Shown: positions 14,664 to 24,082, counted from the first letter of the stretch. The stretch is 38,470 nucleotides of DNA from an uncultured Clostridiaceae bacterium (GCA_946405135.1 CAMJGD010000025.1:1-38470); one strand, 5' to 3'. Translations and numbers: made by a program. Notes: a model not told the origin generated them from the sequence alone.

Positions 14664-16031
14664 TTGAGTTTTGATAGAGATAAGCTGGGAAAGCTATATA
14701 ATAATAAAGATGCCATAATTGAAATGATAAAAAATAGAGACCTAGATTTATATAATTATATGGATGAAGTTGAAAAAAGCAGTTTTATAAATGTTAAAGA
14801 TATACAGTATGATATATGCATATGCACCGTTGGATTTTCTATATATCCTTTGCTTATGAGTATAAAAATATTAAATCCTAAAGAGAAGTTAGTATTAATC
14901 TTTAGTAAAAAGAGTTATGAATTTAAACAGGTTTTTGAAACATTTAAAGAAGAACTAGATTTAAAATTTGAGATACAAATGGAAATTGTGGAGAATGAGT
15001 CGGACACAGCAGAAATATATGGCATAATAAAAGAAGCTTTAAAGGATTGCAAAGGTAAAACTATTGCGTTAGATATTACAGGTGGTAAAAAGCCAACCAT
15101 TGCAGCAGGTTTTTTAGGTGCTTCATTGTATGAAAATAGTAATAATATTGATATTTTATATATGGATTTTAAGGAATATGAAAACAATAAGCCTATATAT
15201 GGAACAGAATTTATAACCACATTATTAAATCCTAATAATATTTATAGTTCTTTAGAAAAAATAGCCTTAAAAGATTTGTTTGAATCTTGTCAGTATAGAG
15301 CAGCTAGAAAGCTGTCTACAAGCATTGAAAAGAATTTAAAGAAAATGCATAAAAAATTTCCTCAGTACGGATTAGAAAGCCAAATAGAAGAAATTGAAAA
15401 GATAAGATATTTTGCTAGTATATATGAAAAAAGAATAGATTTTATTTATCAAAATATAACTATGGATAGTAAATACTTAAATGAAAATGAAGTATATATT
15501 TTAAGCAGACTAAAAGATACCTATACCAATATAGGAAATATAAAAGATGAAATCAGTAAAAAATATAATTATATGGGGGAAAAAGTACAAAAAGAATTTT
15601 TAAACAGGATATATGAAGAGGATAACAAGTGCAAAGATATAGATTTATTTTTAGTTTCTGTAGACAGATATGTAAGTGCAATTCAATACAAAAAAATAGA
15701 TTACCAGGCATATATTTTAAGATTAGTGAGTGCTTTAGAGGTAGCAGGGATAAAGTTAAGTAAAGGAAGAGAAAATACCTTAGAAAGAAAGTTAAGACAA
15801 CCTATTATTGAACAAGATAGATCCCTATTAAATAAGTTGCTGACTTTAAAAAACTGCAGAAATAATTTAAGCTTAATTCATGGATTTGATTTTGTAGATA
15901 AACCTAAAGAGGATTTTGAACAAGCAGTTAAGAGATGCATTTCATTAACATTTCAGGTTAATGAGGATTATATTGAAAGATTAGTCAATGAATCTTTAAA
16001 TTTTAGGAGTTTTGATGAAATTGTATATTAA
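14664..16031 (+). CDS. Second CARF-HEPN ribonuclease (Csm6/TIGR02710-like)
   Basis: The 455-aa protein has an N-terminal CARF domain (YDICICTVGFSIYPLLMSIK). Its signature D137-ITGGKKPTIAAG is the GG[KT]KP ligand-loop pattern of Csm6-type CARF proteins. The C-terminal HEPN domain carries R399-N-N-L-S-L-I-H406-G (Rx6H), close to the RNxSxxxHG form of the TIGR02710 family. It is not a duplicate of the first effector: the CARF motif and HEPN spacing differ. It would be an RNase switched on by cyclic oligoadenylate. The TTG start follows GGGGAG. The MITE-like element separates it from the upstream cas genes, so its expression may differ. Confidence 0.82.
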   Translation: MSFDRDKLGKLYNNKDAIIEMIKNRDLDLYNYMDEVEKSSFINVKDIQYDICICTVGFSIYPLLMSIKILNPKEKLVLIFSKKSYEFKQVFETFKEELDLKFEIQMEIVENESDTAEIYGIIKEALKDCKGKTIALDITGGKKPTIAAGFLGASLYENSNNIDILYMDFKEYENNKPIYGTEFITTLLNPNNIYSSLEKIALKDLFESCQYRAARKLSTSIEKNLKKMHKKFPQYGLESQIEEIEKIRYFASIYEKRIDFIYQNITMDSKYLNENEVYILSRLKDTYTNIGNIKDEISKKYNYMGEKVQKEFLNRIYEEDNKCKDIDLFLVSVDRYVSAIQYKKIDYQAYILRLVSALEVAGIKLSKGRENTLERKLRQPIIEQDRSLLNKLLTLKNCRNNLSLIHGFDFVDKPKEDFEQAVKRCISLTFQVNEDYIERLVNESLNFRSFDEIVY

Positions 16032-16057
16032 TAAACGCAATATTTTTAAGGAGATAG

Positions 16058-16960
16058 ATGATGTTTGATGTAAGATATGCTAAAGCTAACTTTGAAATAG
16101 AATTCATTAATGATTGCAAGCTTCCTAAATATAAAACTTCTTCTTTAAGAGGCGGCATGGGAACCATGCTGATGGGGTCAAATTGTACAAGTAATGGTAA
16201 GTGTAATGAATGTGATAGTAATAAAGATTGTATTGTAAAAAATATAATGTATTCAAATTTAAAAAATGAATTATCTTTTATAAAAGATAAAACCATAGCT
16301 CCATATATTATAGAATGCTTTGATGAAAGAGAGCATTATAAAAGAGGAGACAAATTAAAATTCAATATCATATTGTTTGGTGATACCATAAGTTATATGG
16401 TAAATATTATTTACTGCTTTGACCTGCTTGGAAAATTAGGCAAGGGATTTTCTAAATATCATTATATACTTACAAGTGTTTATAATGAAGAAAATGAAAA
16501 AATATATGATGGATTTTTCCTGAAAGATGAAAATATATATGGAAATACTATATTAAGCTATATTGATAAAAGAAAAAGAGAAATTGATAGAATAAATACT
16601 ATTGAGTTCATAACTCCATTTAGACTGAAAAGAAATGGAAGGTATAAAGATAGCTTAACTTTTGATGATTTTATGTTTTCTATTTCAAGAAGACTTATGA
16701 TTTTAAATGCTTTTGAAGGCAATTATATAGATGATATTGAATGGAGCAGAGAACTTCAGCTAATGAGTTCAAATCTCACTTGGCTTGATATAAACAGATA
16801 TTCTAATAGGCAAAAGGAAAGCATGAAGTTAGGCGGAGTTAAAGGTGAAATTGAGTTTCCAGAGAGCATAAATGAATATATGGATTATATCATTGCAGGT
16901 GAACTGGTACATGTAGGGAAAAATACAGCTTTTGGACTTGGAAAATATAATATTTTATGA
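16058..16960 (+). CDS. cas6: Cas6 pre-crRNA processing endoribonuclease
   Basis: The 300-aa protein fits the RAMP-fold Cas6 group with an N-terminal LRGGMGTML motif and a following Cys cluster (CTSNGKCNECDSNKDC). The mid-part is YDGFFLKDE, and the C-terminal RAMP half contains the thumb-like FITPFRLKRNG and the glycine loop VHVGKNTAFGLGKYNIL. Cas6 cuts CRISPR transcripts within the repeats. GGAGATAG precedes two adjacent ATG codons. It is the last cas gene, and the degenerate repeats begin 52 bp after it. A catalytic His cannot be assigned by eye. Confidence 0.85.
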   Translation: MMFDVRYAKANFEIEFINDCKLPKYKTSSLRGGMGTMLMGSNCTSNGKCNECDSNKDCIVKNIMYSNLKNELSFIKDKTIAPYIIECFDEREHYKRGDKLKFNIILFGDTISYMVNIIYCFDLLGKLGKGFSKYHYILTSVYNEENEKIYDGFFLKDENIYGNTILSYIDKRKREIDRINTIEFITPFRLKRNGRYKDSLTFDDFMFSISRRLMILNAFEGNYIDDIEWSRELQLMSSNLTWLDINRYSNRQKESMKLGGVKGEIEFPESINEYMDYIIAGELVHVGKNTAFGLGKYNIL

Positions 16961-17011
16961 TATAATTCTCTTCGGCATTGTTAGTTAAATATTTTTTAAT
17001 GTATAAAAGAA

Positions 17012-17262
17012 GTTGACTTGAATTAAAGGATTATCATATATTTTTAATAGTATTAATCAATCTTTCTATTTGTGTTAGTAGAAAAGCCGTTGACCTGATT
17101 TAAGGGATTATCACAAGAAATCTATAGCTTCTTCTTTTGATATGCCTATTTATAGGAAAAATGACCTGTAATAAGGGATTATCACAAACTTGCTATTAAA
17201 AGTATACATTGAATATTAGAAATGAAGAAAATTAGCTGACCTGTATAAGGGATTACTTATAA
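17012..17262 (+). CRISPR. Short degenerate CRISPR array (four repeats)
   Basis: Four related 28-29-bp units lie at 17012-17040, 17089-17117, 17160-17188 and about 17235-17262. The shared core is TGACCTG, three variable bases, then TAAGGGATTATCACAA. Units 2 and 3 agree at 23 of 29 positions, unit 1 has several changes, and unit 4 lacks one base and differs at its 3' end. The three intervening sequences are about 48, 42 and 46 bp and unlike each other. Position after cas6 supports a CRISPR array, but such variation between repeats is abnormal and suggests decay. The strand is taken from the cas operon. Confidence 0.7.
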
Positions 17263-17269
17263 ATGTATC

Positions 17270-17306
17270 TTAAAAAAGCTGCGAGACATGCTCACAGCTT
17301 TTTTAA
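17270..17306. terminator. Bidirectional terminator after the CRISPR locus
   Basis: Arms TTAAAAAAGCTG (17270-17281) and CAGCTTTTTTAA (17295-17306) pair perfectly around a 13-nt loop. The A and T tracts make it usable on both strands. It ends the CRISPR transcript and the convergent threonine aldolase gene, which stops 7 bp away. Confidence 0.85.
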
Positions 17307-17312
17307 AGTATA

Positions 17313-18332
17313 TTACTTTTTCACTTCTTCAATAAATTCAAGTACTGCTTCTTTTTTTGTAGCCCAGGAAGTAACTAGCCTAATAGCAGAGCTGTTATCA
17401 TCAATACTTTTCCAAATTTCAAAGCTAAATTTATTCTCAAGGCTTTCAATTAATTTATTCTCAAGAATAGGAAAAGTTTGATTGGTCGGGGAATCTACCA
17501 GAAACTTAAAGTTAGCTTCTTTTAGACCTTCCCTCAAAAGTTTTGCCATTTCATTAGCATGCCTTGCTAGTTCAAAATAAAGATTATCCTTAAATAATTC
17601 TTCAAATTGAATGCCTAGAAGCCTTCCTTTAGCAAGTAATGCACCTTTTTGTTTTTGAAGAAATCTAAAATCTTCTTTTAAGTTTTCATTTTTTATTACT
17701 AGGGCTTCACCGATAAGAGCACCATTTTTAGTTCCACCAATGAAAAATGCATCTGTAAAATTACACATGTCCGATAAAGTTAGATTAGCTTCTTTAATAC
17801 AAAGGGCAGAACCTAATCTTGCGCCATCTACATATAAAATAAGATTATTAGATTTACAAAATTCACTAAGAATTTTCAATTCTTCTTTAGAATATACTGT
17901 ACCCAGTTCTGTTGGATTAGATATATATACAAGTTTTGGTTTTACAAGATGTTCATCTGCATGAAAGTTTAATACTTGTTGAACTTTTTCAGGAATTATT
18001 TTTCCATCCTCTGAGTCTACTGTAATTACTTTGTGCCCTGTATATTCAATGGCTCCAGTTTCATGAACCGCAATGTGACCTGTATTTGCACATATACAAG
18101 CTTCATGAGGTCTTAAAAAGGCGCTGATTGCGGTTAGGTTGGTTTGAGTACCTCCAGATATAAGATGAACATCAATATTTTCATTTCCTATCAATTTTTT
18201 TATTTGAAAAATTGCATTTTCAGTGTGGCTATCATTTCCATAGCCTTCTTCTTGCTCCATATTTGATTCAACTAAAGCATTTAAAATTTGTGGATGTGCA
18301 CCTTCACTATAGTCATTTTTAAAACTATACAT
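17313..18332 (-). CDS. ltaE: Low-specificity L-threonine aldolase
   Basis: The 339-aa protein is a fold-type I PLP enzyme of the threonine aldolase family. These enzymes split threonine or allo-threonine into glycine and acetaldehyde. SYSEGAHPQIL-type N-terminal residues (DYSEGAHPQILNAL), GGTQTNLTAISAFL, the PLP-binding YVDGARLGSAL and the Schiff-base lysine in GGTKNGALIGEAL occur in family order. Length is normal. The start has AGGAGG upstream on the minus strand. It is a single-gene unit, convergent with the CRISPR operon. Confidence 0.9.
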   Translation of the reverse strand: MYSFKNDYSEGAHPQILNALVESNMEQEEGYGNDSHTENAIFQIKKLIGNENIDVHLISGGTQTNLTAISAFLRPHEACICANTGHIAVHETGAIEYTGHKVITVDSEDGKIIPEKVQQVLNFHADEHLVKPKLVYISNPTELGTVYSKEELKILSEFCKSNNLILYVDGARLGSALCIKEANLTLSDMCNFTDAFFIGGTKNGALIGEALVIKNENLKEDFRFLQKQKGALLAKGRLLGIQFEELFKDNLYFELARHANEMAKLLREGLKEANFKFLVDSPTNQTFPILENKLIESLENKFSFEIWKSIDDNSSAIRLVTSWATKKEAVLEFIEEVKK

Positions 18333-18544
18333 TAAATAAAACCCTCCTTTAGCAATATATGTTTGTGCTAATTATAACATTAAATTTAGCAAGGGGAGAA
18401 ATAATTCTTACAGTACAATCATTTTTTATTACAGTTTAACTATTCAATATTTTAACTTAAAATATATAAAATTATTTTAAAAATATTGACAATATACAGA
18501 AAATTTGATAACATATCATAATAATATTAATATTATAAATAAAG

Positions 18545-18807
18545 ACTTTGATGAGGAAGAGTAGTTACATGCTTGAAATAAAGAGAGGGAATGACGGTGG
18601 AAATTTCCCAGGATGGGTGTGATGAAGGTAGCCTCGGAGTTTTAAACTGAAAGCTTTAGGTGAGTAAGCTTTAACGGAGTTTCCTACTGTTAAAAGGGAA
18701 GTAGTATCGGTATATATGCCCGTACTATAATTGAGCGTGTACATGTACAAATTTAGGTGGTACCACGGAGATTTGCCCTTCGTCCTATATCAGGATGAAG
18801 GGTTTTT
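18545..18807 (+). promoter_or_regulatory. T-box leader with valine specifier
   Basis: The leader carries the T-box family landmarks: GATGAGGAAGAGTAG near its start (stem I) and the T-box AGGTGGTACCACGG at 18755-18768. A terminator stem follows, CCCTTC (18776-18781) to GAAGGG (18797-18802), then TTTTTATTTT. A GTA valine triplet in AAGGTAGCC (18628-18630) is placed as the specifier. Uncharged tRNA-Val should bind the specifier and T-box to favour readthrough when valine is short. A promoter upstream (TTGACA at 18486, TAATAT region near 18520) is plausible. Confidence 0.92.
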
Positions 18808-18895
18808 ATTTTATAAAAAATTATTTCAGTTTATTTTTCTAAGTGCGCAATTAGGAAAAGAGCTGATGAAAATATTTGATTTTTGGGAGGAATTC

Positions 18896-21277
18896 ATGAT
18901 GTTAAATAAAAAGTATAATCCAATTGAATCAGAAAGTAAATGGAAGGAATATTGGAAAGAATATAGTATATACAAGTATGATTTTGAAAGTGAAAAGGAG
19001 ACATTTTCAATAGATACGCCTCCGCCCACAATAAGTGGAAGTCTTCATATAGGACATATATTTTCCTATACACAGGCTGAAATAATAGCAAGATTTCAAA
19101 GAATGCAGGGAAAGAATGTATTTTATCCCTTTGGATTTGATGATAATGGACTTCCCACAGAAAGGCTTGTAGAAAAGGAAGAAGATATAAAGGCTATTGA
19201 TATGCCAAGAAGTGAATTTATTGAAAGATGCCTTTTAACAACTAAAAAATATGAAGAAGAGTTTAAAGAGCTTTGGCTTTCAATGGGATTTAGTGTAGAT
19301 TGGAATCTTCAATATGAGACCATAAATCCTAGGGTACAGAAAATATCTCAAAAGGCTTTTTTAGATATGGCAAGAGCAGGAAAGGCATATATTAAGGAGT
19401 CACCAGTATTATGGTGTACAACATGCCAAACTTCAATTGCACAGGCAGAGCTAGAAACCATAGATAAAGAAACAACTTTTAATTATATACCATTCCTAGC
19501 AGATGGGAAGGAGTTATTAGTTGCAACCACAAGACCAGAACTTTTATATGGATGTGTATGCTTATTTGTAAATCTAGAAGACAAAAGATACCTAAAGTAT
19601 ATAGGAAAAAGTGCAGTAGTTCCATTATATAATCATGAAATACCAATTTTATCAGATGAAAAGGTTAGCCTAGAAAAGGGCACAGGAGTAGTAATGTGTG
19701 CGACTTTTGGAGATACAACAGATGCATTGTGGTATGAAAAGCATAAATTACCTTATAAGAAGGTTATAGAAAGTAACGGAAAAATAGCTGATTATGTTCC
19801 ATTCATAGGAGGAAAAAAGGTTTCAAAGGCAAGAGAAGAAATAATTGAACTTCTTAAGGAAAATAATCTTTTGATAAAAAGTGAAACCATAGATCATACT
19901 ATTTCAGTTCATGAAAGATGTGGAAAGCCCATAGAAATAATATGTTCAAAGCAGTGGTATATAGATATTTTAAGTGAAAGAGAAAGATATTTAAAGGCTG
20001 CTGATGAGATAAATTGGTATCCAGATACTATGAAAAATAGATATATAAAATGGGTTGAAAATTTAAAATGGGATTGGTGTATATCAAGGCAGCGATACTT
20101 TGGTATTCCATTTCCTCTTTGGTACTGTAGTAAATGTGGTAAAATTATCTTTGCAAAGGATGAGGAACTCCCAGTGAATCCAATTGAAACAAAACCATCT
20201 ACAGCATGTAGTTGTGGAAGCATGGAATTTATACCTGAAACTGCTGTACTTGATACCTGGGCGACTTCCTCATTAACTCCATTGATAAACTCTAGATGGA
20301 ATATAGAAAGTGATGATTTAACTAAAAAGCTGATTCCAATGGGAATGAGAACACAGGCGCATGAAATAATTAGAACGTGGACATTTTATACAATAGTTAG
20401 AAGTTTATTTCATATTGGAAGTATTCCTTGGAAGGATGCTATGATATGTGGTTTTGTTTTGGCTAAAAAGGGTGAGAAAATAAGTAAGTCAAAAAATAAT
20501 GCATCTTCCTCACCAAAGGAATTGATAGAAAGACATTCAGCGGATGCACTAAGATACTGGGCTGCTGGGGCAAAACTTGGAACTGATACTATGTTCTCTG
20601 AGGATGAGCTTAAGATGTCAAAAAGACTTTTGACTAAGCTTTGGAATGCATCTAGCTTTTGTATTATGCACCTTCAAGATTTTAATGGAACAAATCCTAG
20701 TGAGATACTACCAATTGATCAGTGGATAATTGAAAAGACCAAAATGCTAGAAGGTTCAGTAACGGAAAATTTAAATCAATATGAGATTGGTATTGCAAAA
20801 CAAGAAATAGATGAATTCTTTTGGAATGACTTTTGTGATAATTATCTTGAAATAGTAAAGGATAGACTATATAAGCCAGAAGTACATGGTGCTTTGGAAA
20901 GATTATCTGGTCAATATGCATTATATACTGTACTTTTAGAAATATTAAAGCTCTATGCCATATATATACCTTATATCACTGAAGAGATATATCAATCCTA
21001 TTATAAAAATTTTGAAAAATCAATTTCAATTCATACAATGCAGTGGAATATGAAGTCAGATACTAAAAATGAAAGTATATTATCTTTTGGAGAAAATATT
21101 AAAAGGATTATAGGCGAAGTAAGAAAATATAAGTCTGAAAGAAATCTTTCATTAAAAGAAAATATAAGCATATTAAATATTAATGTTTCAGAAAGTGAGA
21201 AAGGTTATATGGAAAAAACTTTGAAAGACATTAAAGCATGTACAAGGGCTGAAAAAATTGAAATTATCCAGTGTTAG
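18896..21277 (+). CDS. valS: Valyl-tRNA synthetase, archaeal/rickettsial type
   Basis: The 794-aa class I synthetase joins valine to tRNA-Val. It has the HIGH motif in PPPTISGSLHIGHIF and the KMSKS counterpart KISKS in KKGEKISKSKNN. The editing domain includes TTRPELLYGC. The GFDDNGLPTERLVEK segment is that of archaeal and rickettsial ValS; the usual bacterial form has PGTDHAGIATQ. The long C-terminal coiled coil of the common bacterial enzyme is absent. Start choice: GGGAGG at 18885-18890 precedes ATG 18896, while an upstream in-frame extension would run into the T-box terminator. Regulation is by that T-box. It is probably a transferred or second ValS. Confidence 0.92.
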   Translation: MMLNKKYNPIESESKWKEYWKEYSIYKYDFESEKETFSIDTPPPTISGSLHIGHIFSYTQAEIIARFQRMQGKNVFYPFGFDDNGLPTERLVEKEEDIKAIDMPRSEFIERCLLTTKKYEEEFKELWLSMGFSVDWNLQYETINPRVQKISQKAFLDMARAGKAYIKESPVLWCTTCQTSIAQAELETIDKETTFNYIPFLADGKELLVATTRPELLYGCVCLFVNLEDKRYLKYIGKSAVVPLYNHEIPILSDEKVSLEKGTGVVMCATFGDTTDALWYEKHKLPYKKVIESNGKIADYVPFIGGKKVSKAREEIIELLKENNLLIKSETIDHTISVHERCGKPIEIICSKQWYIDILSERERYLKAADEINWYPDTMKNRYIKWVENLKWDWCISRQRYFGIPFPLWYCSKCGKIIFAKDEELPVNPIETKPSTACSCGSMEFIPETAVLDTWATSSLTPLINSRWNIESDDLTKKLIPMGMRTQAHEIIRTWTFYTIVRSLFHIGSIPWKDAMICGFVLAKKGEKISKSKNNASSSPKELIERHSADALRYWAAGAKLGTDTMFSEDELKMSKRLLTKLWNASSFCIMHLQDFNGTNPSEILPIDQWIIEKTKMLEGSVTENLNQYEIGIAKQEIDEFFWNDFCDNYLEIVKDRLYKPEVHGALERLSGQYALYTVLLEILKLYAIYIPYITEEIYQSYYKNFEKSISIHTMQWNMKSDTKNESILSFGENIKRIIGEVRKYKSERNLSLKENISILNINVSESEKGYMEKTLKDIKACTRAEKIEIIQC

Positions 21278-21330
21278 GCACTATATTAATTTGCTTGATA
21301 ATTAATTATTAATAAACTTTAAGGATATAA

Positions 21331-21364
21331 AAAAGTTGGGCCTTAACTTATAGGCCCAACTTTT
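21331..21364. terminator. Rho-independent terminator after valS
   Basis: Arms AAAAGTTGGGCC (21331-21342) and GGCCCAACTTTT (21353-21364) are a perfect 12-bp stem with A and T tracts on the two sides, so it can serve both valS and the convergent gene that stops at 21402. Confidence 0.88.
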
Positions 21365-21401
21365 ATCTTATAACTTTTTGAAAGGATAAATCCTCTTTTA
21401 A

Positions 21402-22283
21402 TTATTTTTTAAGCATATTATAATATTCTTCTGTGACTTCTTTTGTTTTACCATTTATTACAAGGTATTTATCCTTTAGTTTAATTAAAATATAGGGCGG
21501 ATTATCCTTATATACATACAATTTTGATTTTCCATAGACATTTAAGCTGAAATTCCCTAAATTGTATCTAGCTGTACCTACACCATTAACTCTCATGCCT
21601 TTAGGAAGGAAAGTAATTTTAGTTACTTCTTCTATATCTTCTGTATTAAAACTATAGCCATATAAAGGAGCAGATATTTTAACTTTGCTTCCATTAATAG
21701 ATAATTTAAAATCTGAAAAATCAAATATAAAAAACATTATAGATAAGCCTAGAACTAAAATAATGGCACTGACTATTGGAACTATGGTTAGCCATTTACC
21801 TTTCTTTGTAGCTAAATTATAAGTATATCCATAACCTATTCGTTTTTCTACAGAGGTTCTTTTATCTTCTGGGTTATAATAATAGCCCTTTTCCCAATAT
21901 CTGTCCCCATCATAATTTTTATCTATTATAAACCAATTGTTTTTTTCTTTTAGAGAATATAATTCTTTAAAATACTTAACATAAAGCTTATTATTAAAAT
22001 AAAAAAGTAATCCTACCCACAGAAACATATATATAAGGGTTATGGAAGGATATCTTTCCATAAATATCATTGATATTGAAAAAATTAATGCTGTTAAAAT
22101 TAATTTTACATAAGACTTTTTATATTTATTTATAATATTAATTACATCAATATTATCTAGCATATTATAAGGTAAAGTTACTCCAAGTAACATGTTTTTA
22201 TTTGGTTTTAAAGCAGTTCCATTATTGAAATATAAGCTTACACCTATTACTATTGAACAAAAGATAAATATAAGGGATACCAT
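21402..22283 (-). CDS. DUF5808/PH-like membrane protein
   Basis: The 293-aa protein has an N-terminal membrane helix (VSLIFIFCSIVIGVSLYF), two more around residues 58-95 and one near 170 (TIVPIVSAIILVLGLSIMFF). The cytoplasmic segment DGDRYWEKGYYYNPEDKR is the DUF5808 signature. A C-terminal beta-rich part (KVKISAPLYGYSFNTEDIEE) looks like a bacterial PH domain. An LGVTLP motif near residue 33 is shared with SdpI/DUF1648-like proteins. The function of these proteins is not established; related ones occur with toxin-immunity or transporter genes. AAGGAAG precedes the ATG. Confidence 0.7.
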   Translation of the reverse strand: MVSLIFIFCSIVIGVSLYFNNGTALKPNKNMLLGVTLPYNMLDNIDVINIINKYKKSYVKLILTALIFSISMIFMERYPSITLIYMFLWVGLLFYFNNKLYVKYFKELYSLKEKNNWFIIDKNYDGDRYWEKGYYYNPEDKRTSVEKRIGYGYTYNLATKKGKWLTIVPIVSAIILVLGLSIMFFIFDFSDFKLSINGSKVKISAPLYGYSFNTEDIEEVTKITFLPKGMRVNGVGTARYNLGNFSLNVYGKSKLYVYKDNPPYILIKLKDKYLVINGKTKEVTEEYYNMLKK

Positions 22284-22389
22284 TGTAACACTTCCTTAAG
22301 TTAACTTTATTTTTTATTATATCAAATATTCCTTAGAGGTTATATATGTTATAATAAAAAATAAATTATTAAGAAACGAGGTCATACCA

Positions 22390-23349
22390 GTGATAAGAAA
22401 AAAAGTAATAATTGATTGTGATCCAGGAATAGATGATGCTTTTGCCCTCATTTTGGCATTAAAATGCGAAGAATTGGATATTTTAGGAATTACTACTGTT
22501 GGTGGTAATATCCAAGCGATTACTTCTGCTAAAAATGCTTTAAAGATATTAAAGCTTATGGGTAGATTAGACATACCTGTATATATGGGAGCAGAAGGTC
22601 CTTTAAAAAGAAAACTAGTTACCGCTAAAGAGGTCCATGGAAAAGATGGATTAGGTAATGCATTTTTGGAGGAAGCAGAGGAAAGTTTAATTCTTGAAAA
22701 TGCCACAGATTTTATATTAAGTACTTTAAGAGAGCAGGAAGATGTAAGTATAGTTGCTTTGGCTCCATTGACTAATTTGGCTATAGCCATGAATAAAGAT
22801 ATGGATACTTTTAATAAAGTTAAAGAAGTGGTATGTATGGGAGGAGCTTTTAAAGTACCAGGAAATTGTTCTCCAGTAGGAGAGTTTAATTTTTGGGCAG
22901 ATCCTCATGCAGCACAGTATGTTTTAGAAAACATTAAGTCACCTTTTACTATGGTTGGCTTAGATGTGACAAGTAAAGTAAAATTAACACCAATTCATAG
23001 GGAGCTTTTTAGGCATTTTAATACTCCTATATCCAAATTTTTATTTGATTCTTCTAGATTTTATTTTGATTTTTACTGGGATAAAAAGAGAACTATTGGT
23101 TGCTTATTACATGATGCACTAGCTATGGCATATTTTATAGACAATACTTTGTGTCAAGGCTTTGATTCTTATGTGGAAGTAGTTACAGAAGGAATAGCTA
23201 TGGGTAAACCTATTGCAGATGAGGAAAATTTCTACAATAAAAGCTCTAACTGTCTTGTTTTAAATGAAGTTAATGCAGATAAGTTTTTTAAATTATTTTT
23301 TAATAAAGTTTTTGGAGAATTTAGAAAAGACTATGAAAAATTTTTATAA
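22390..23349 (+). CDS. Inosine/uridine-preferring nucleoside hydrolase
   Basis: The 319-aa enzyme belongs to the IunH family, which hydrolyses ribonucleosides to base and ribose in salvage. The N-terminal calcium-binding signature DCDPGIDDAFAL is intact. GANFNPVGEFN-type ligand residues appear as SPVGEFNFWADPHAA, and the catalytic His block appears as LLHDALAMAYF. Length is normal. The GTG start has GAGGTC upstream. It is followed 85 bp later by a cyclase-family gene on the same strand, which may share its transcript. Confidence 0.92.
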   Translation: MIRKKVIIDCDPGIDDAFALILALKCEELDILGITTVGGNIQAITSAKNALKILKLMGRLDIPVYMGAEGPLKRKLVTAKEVHGKDGLGNAFLEEAEESLILENATDFILSTLREQEDVSIVALAPLTNLAIAMNKDMDTFNKVKEVVCMGGAFKVPGNCSPVGEFNFWADPHAAQYVLENIKSPFTMVGLDVTSKVKLTPIHRELFRHFNTPISKFLFDSSRFYFDFYWDKKRTIGCLLHDALAMAYFIDNTLCQGFDSYVEVVTEGIAMGKPIADEENFYNKSSNCLVLNEVNADKFFKLFFNKVFGEFRKDYEKFL

Positions 23350-23434
23350 TACATATATGTGTACAAAATCACAGAGCTTTTTATAAAGATTTTAAAAAGC
23401 CATTGACTAATAGATAAAAAAAGAGGGTGGTCTT

Positions 23435-24058
23435 TTGGAAAGATTAATCGATCTAACTTATATAATTGAAAATAATATGCCTATTTATCCTGGAGACATT
23501 AAAACAAGCCTATTTCAGACAAACTATTTAAATGTAGATAGTTATAATAACCATAGGTTAGAGATTAATATGCATGCAGGTACCCATATAGATTCACCCA
23601 TGCATTTAACTGAAAGTAACGAATACATAGGTGAATTAGCATTGGAATCTTTTATAGCTGCAGGATGCGTTATAGATGTTAGAAATCAGCCTACAATAAA
23701 GATGAAAGAAGAATACAAAAAACTAATAAAAGAAAATAGTATAGTGCTGCTTTATACAGGCTCGGATAAATTTTATGGCATGTCAGAATACTATGAAAGC
23801 CATCCTATTGTAGATATGGAATTATGCAAATTTTTATTAGAGAAAAAAATCAAAATGCTGGGAATAGATATGCCTTCTCCTGATAGATATCCTTTTGAAG
23901 TTCATAAATTTCTTTTGGAAAATAAAGTATATATAATTGAGAATTTAACCAATATTGATAAATTGCTTAGCATTAAAAACTTTGAAGTTATAGCTTTTCC
24001 ATTAAAAATAAAAGCAGATGCCTCCATGACAAGAGTTGTTGCAAGATGCTTTTATTAA
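23435..24058 (+). CDS. Cyclase family protein (kynurenine-formamidase-like)
   Basis: The 207-aa protein has the family's metal-binding HAGTHIDSPMHL motif (HxGTHxDxPxH) near residue 50 and begins with IDLTYIIENNMPIYPGD, as these hydrolases do. The family includes kynurenine formamidases and isatin hydrolases acting on amide or ester bonds with Zn or Mn. AAGIDMPSPD is represented by LGIDMPSPDRYP. The TTG start follows AGAGGGTGG. No tryptophan-catabolic genes are nearby, so the substrate is open. Confidence 0.87.
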   Translation: MERLIDLTYIIENNMPIYPGDIKTSLFQTNYLNVDSYNNHRLEINMHAGTHIDSPMHLTESNEYIGELALESFIAAGCVIDVRNQPTIKMKEEYKKLIKENSIVLLYTGSDKFYGMSEYYESHPIVDMELCKFLLEKKIKMLGIDMPSPDRYPFEVHKFLLENKVYIIENLTNIDKLLSIKNFEVIAFPLKIKADASMTRVVARCFY

Positions 24059-24082
24059 GAAGTAAATAAGGGGGGTAATATT

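Noticed and set aside
14664-16031. Second effector as a Card1/Can2-type nuclease
   Set aside because: The C-terminal half has an Rx6H HEPN motif and I see no PD-(D/E)xK pattern.
17041-17234. Spacers targeting other parts of this window
   Set aside because: By eye, none of the three intervening sequences matches another segment of the window in either orientation.
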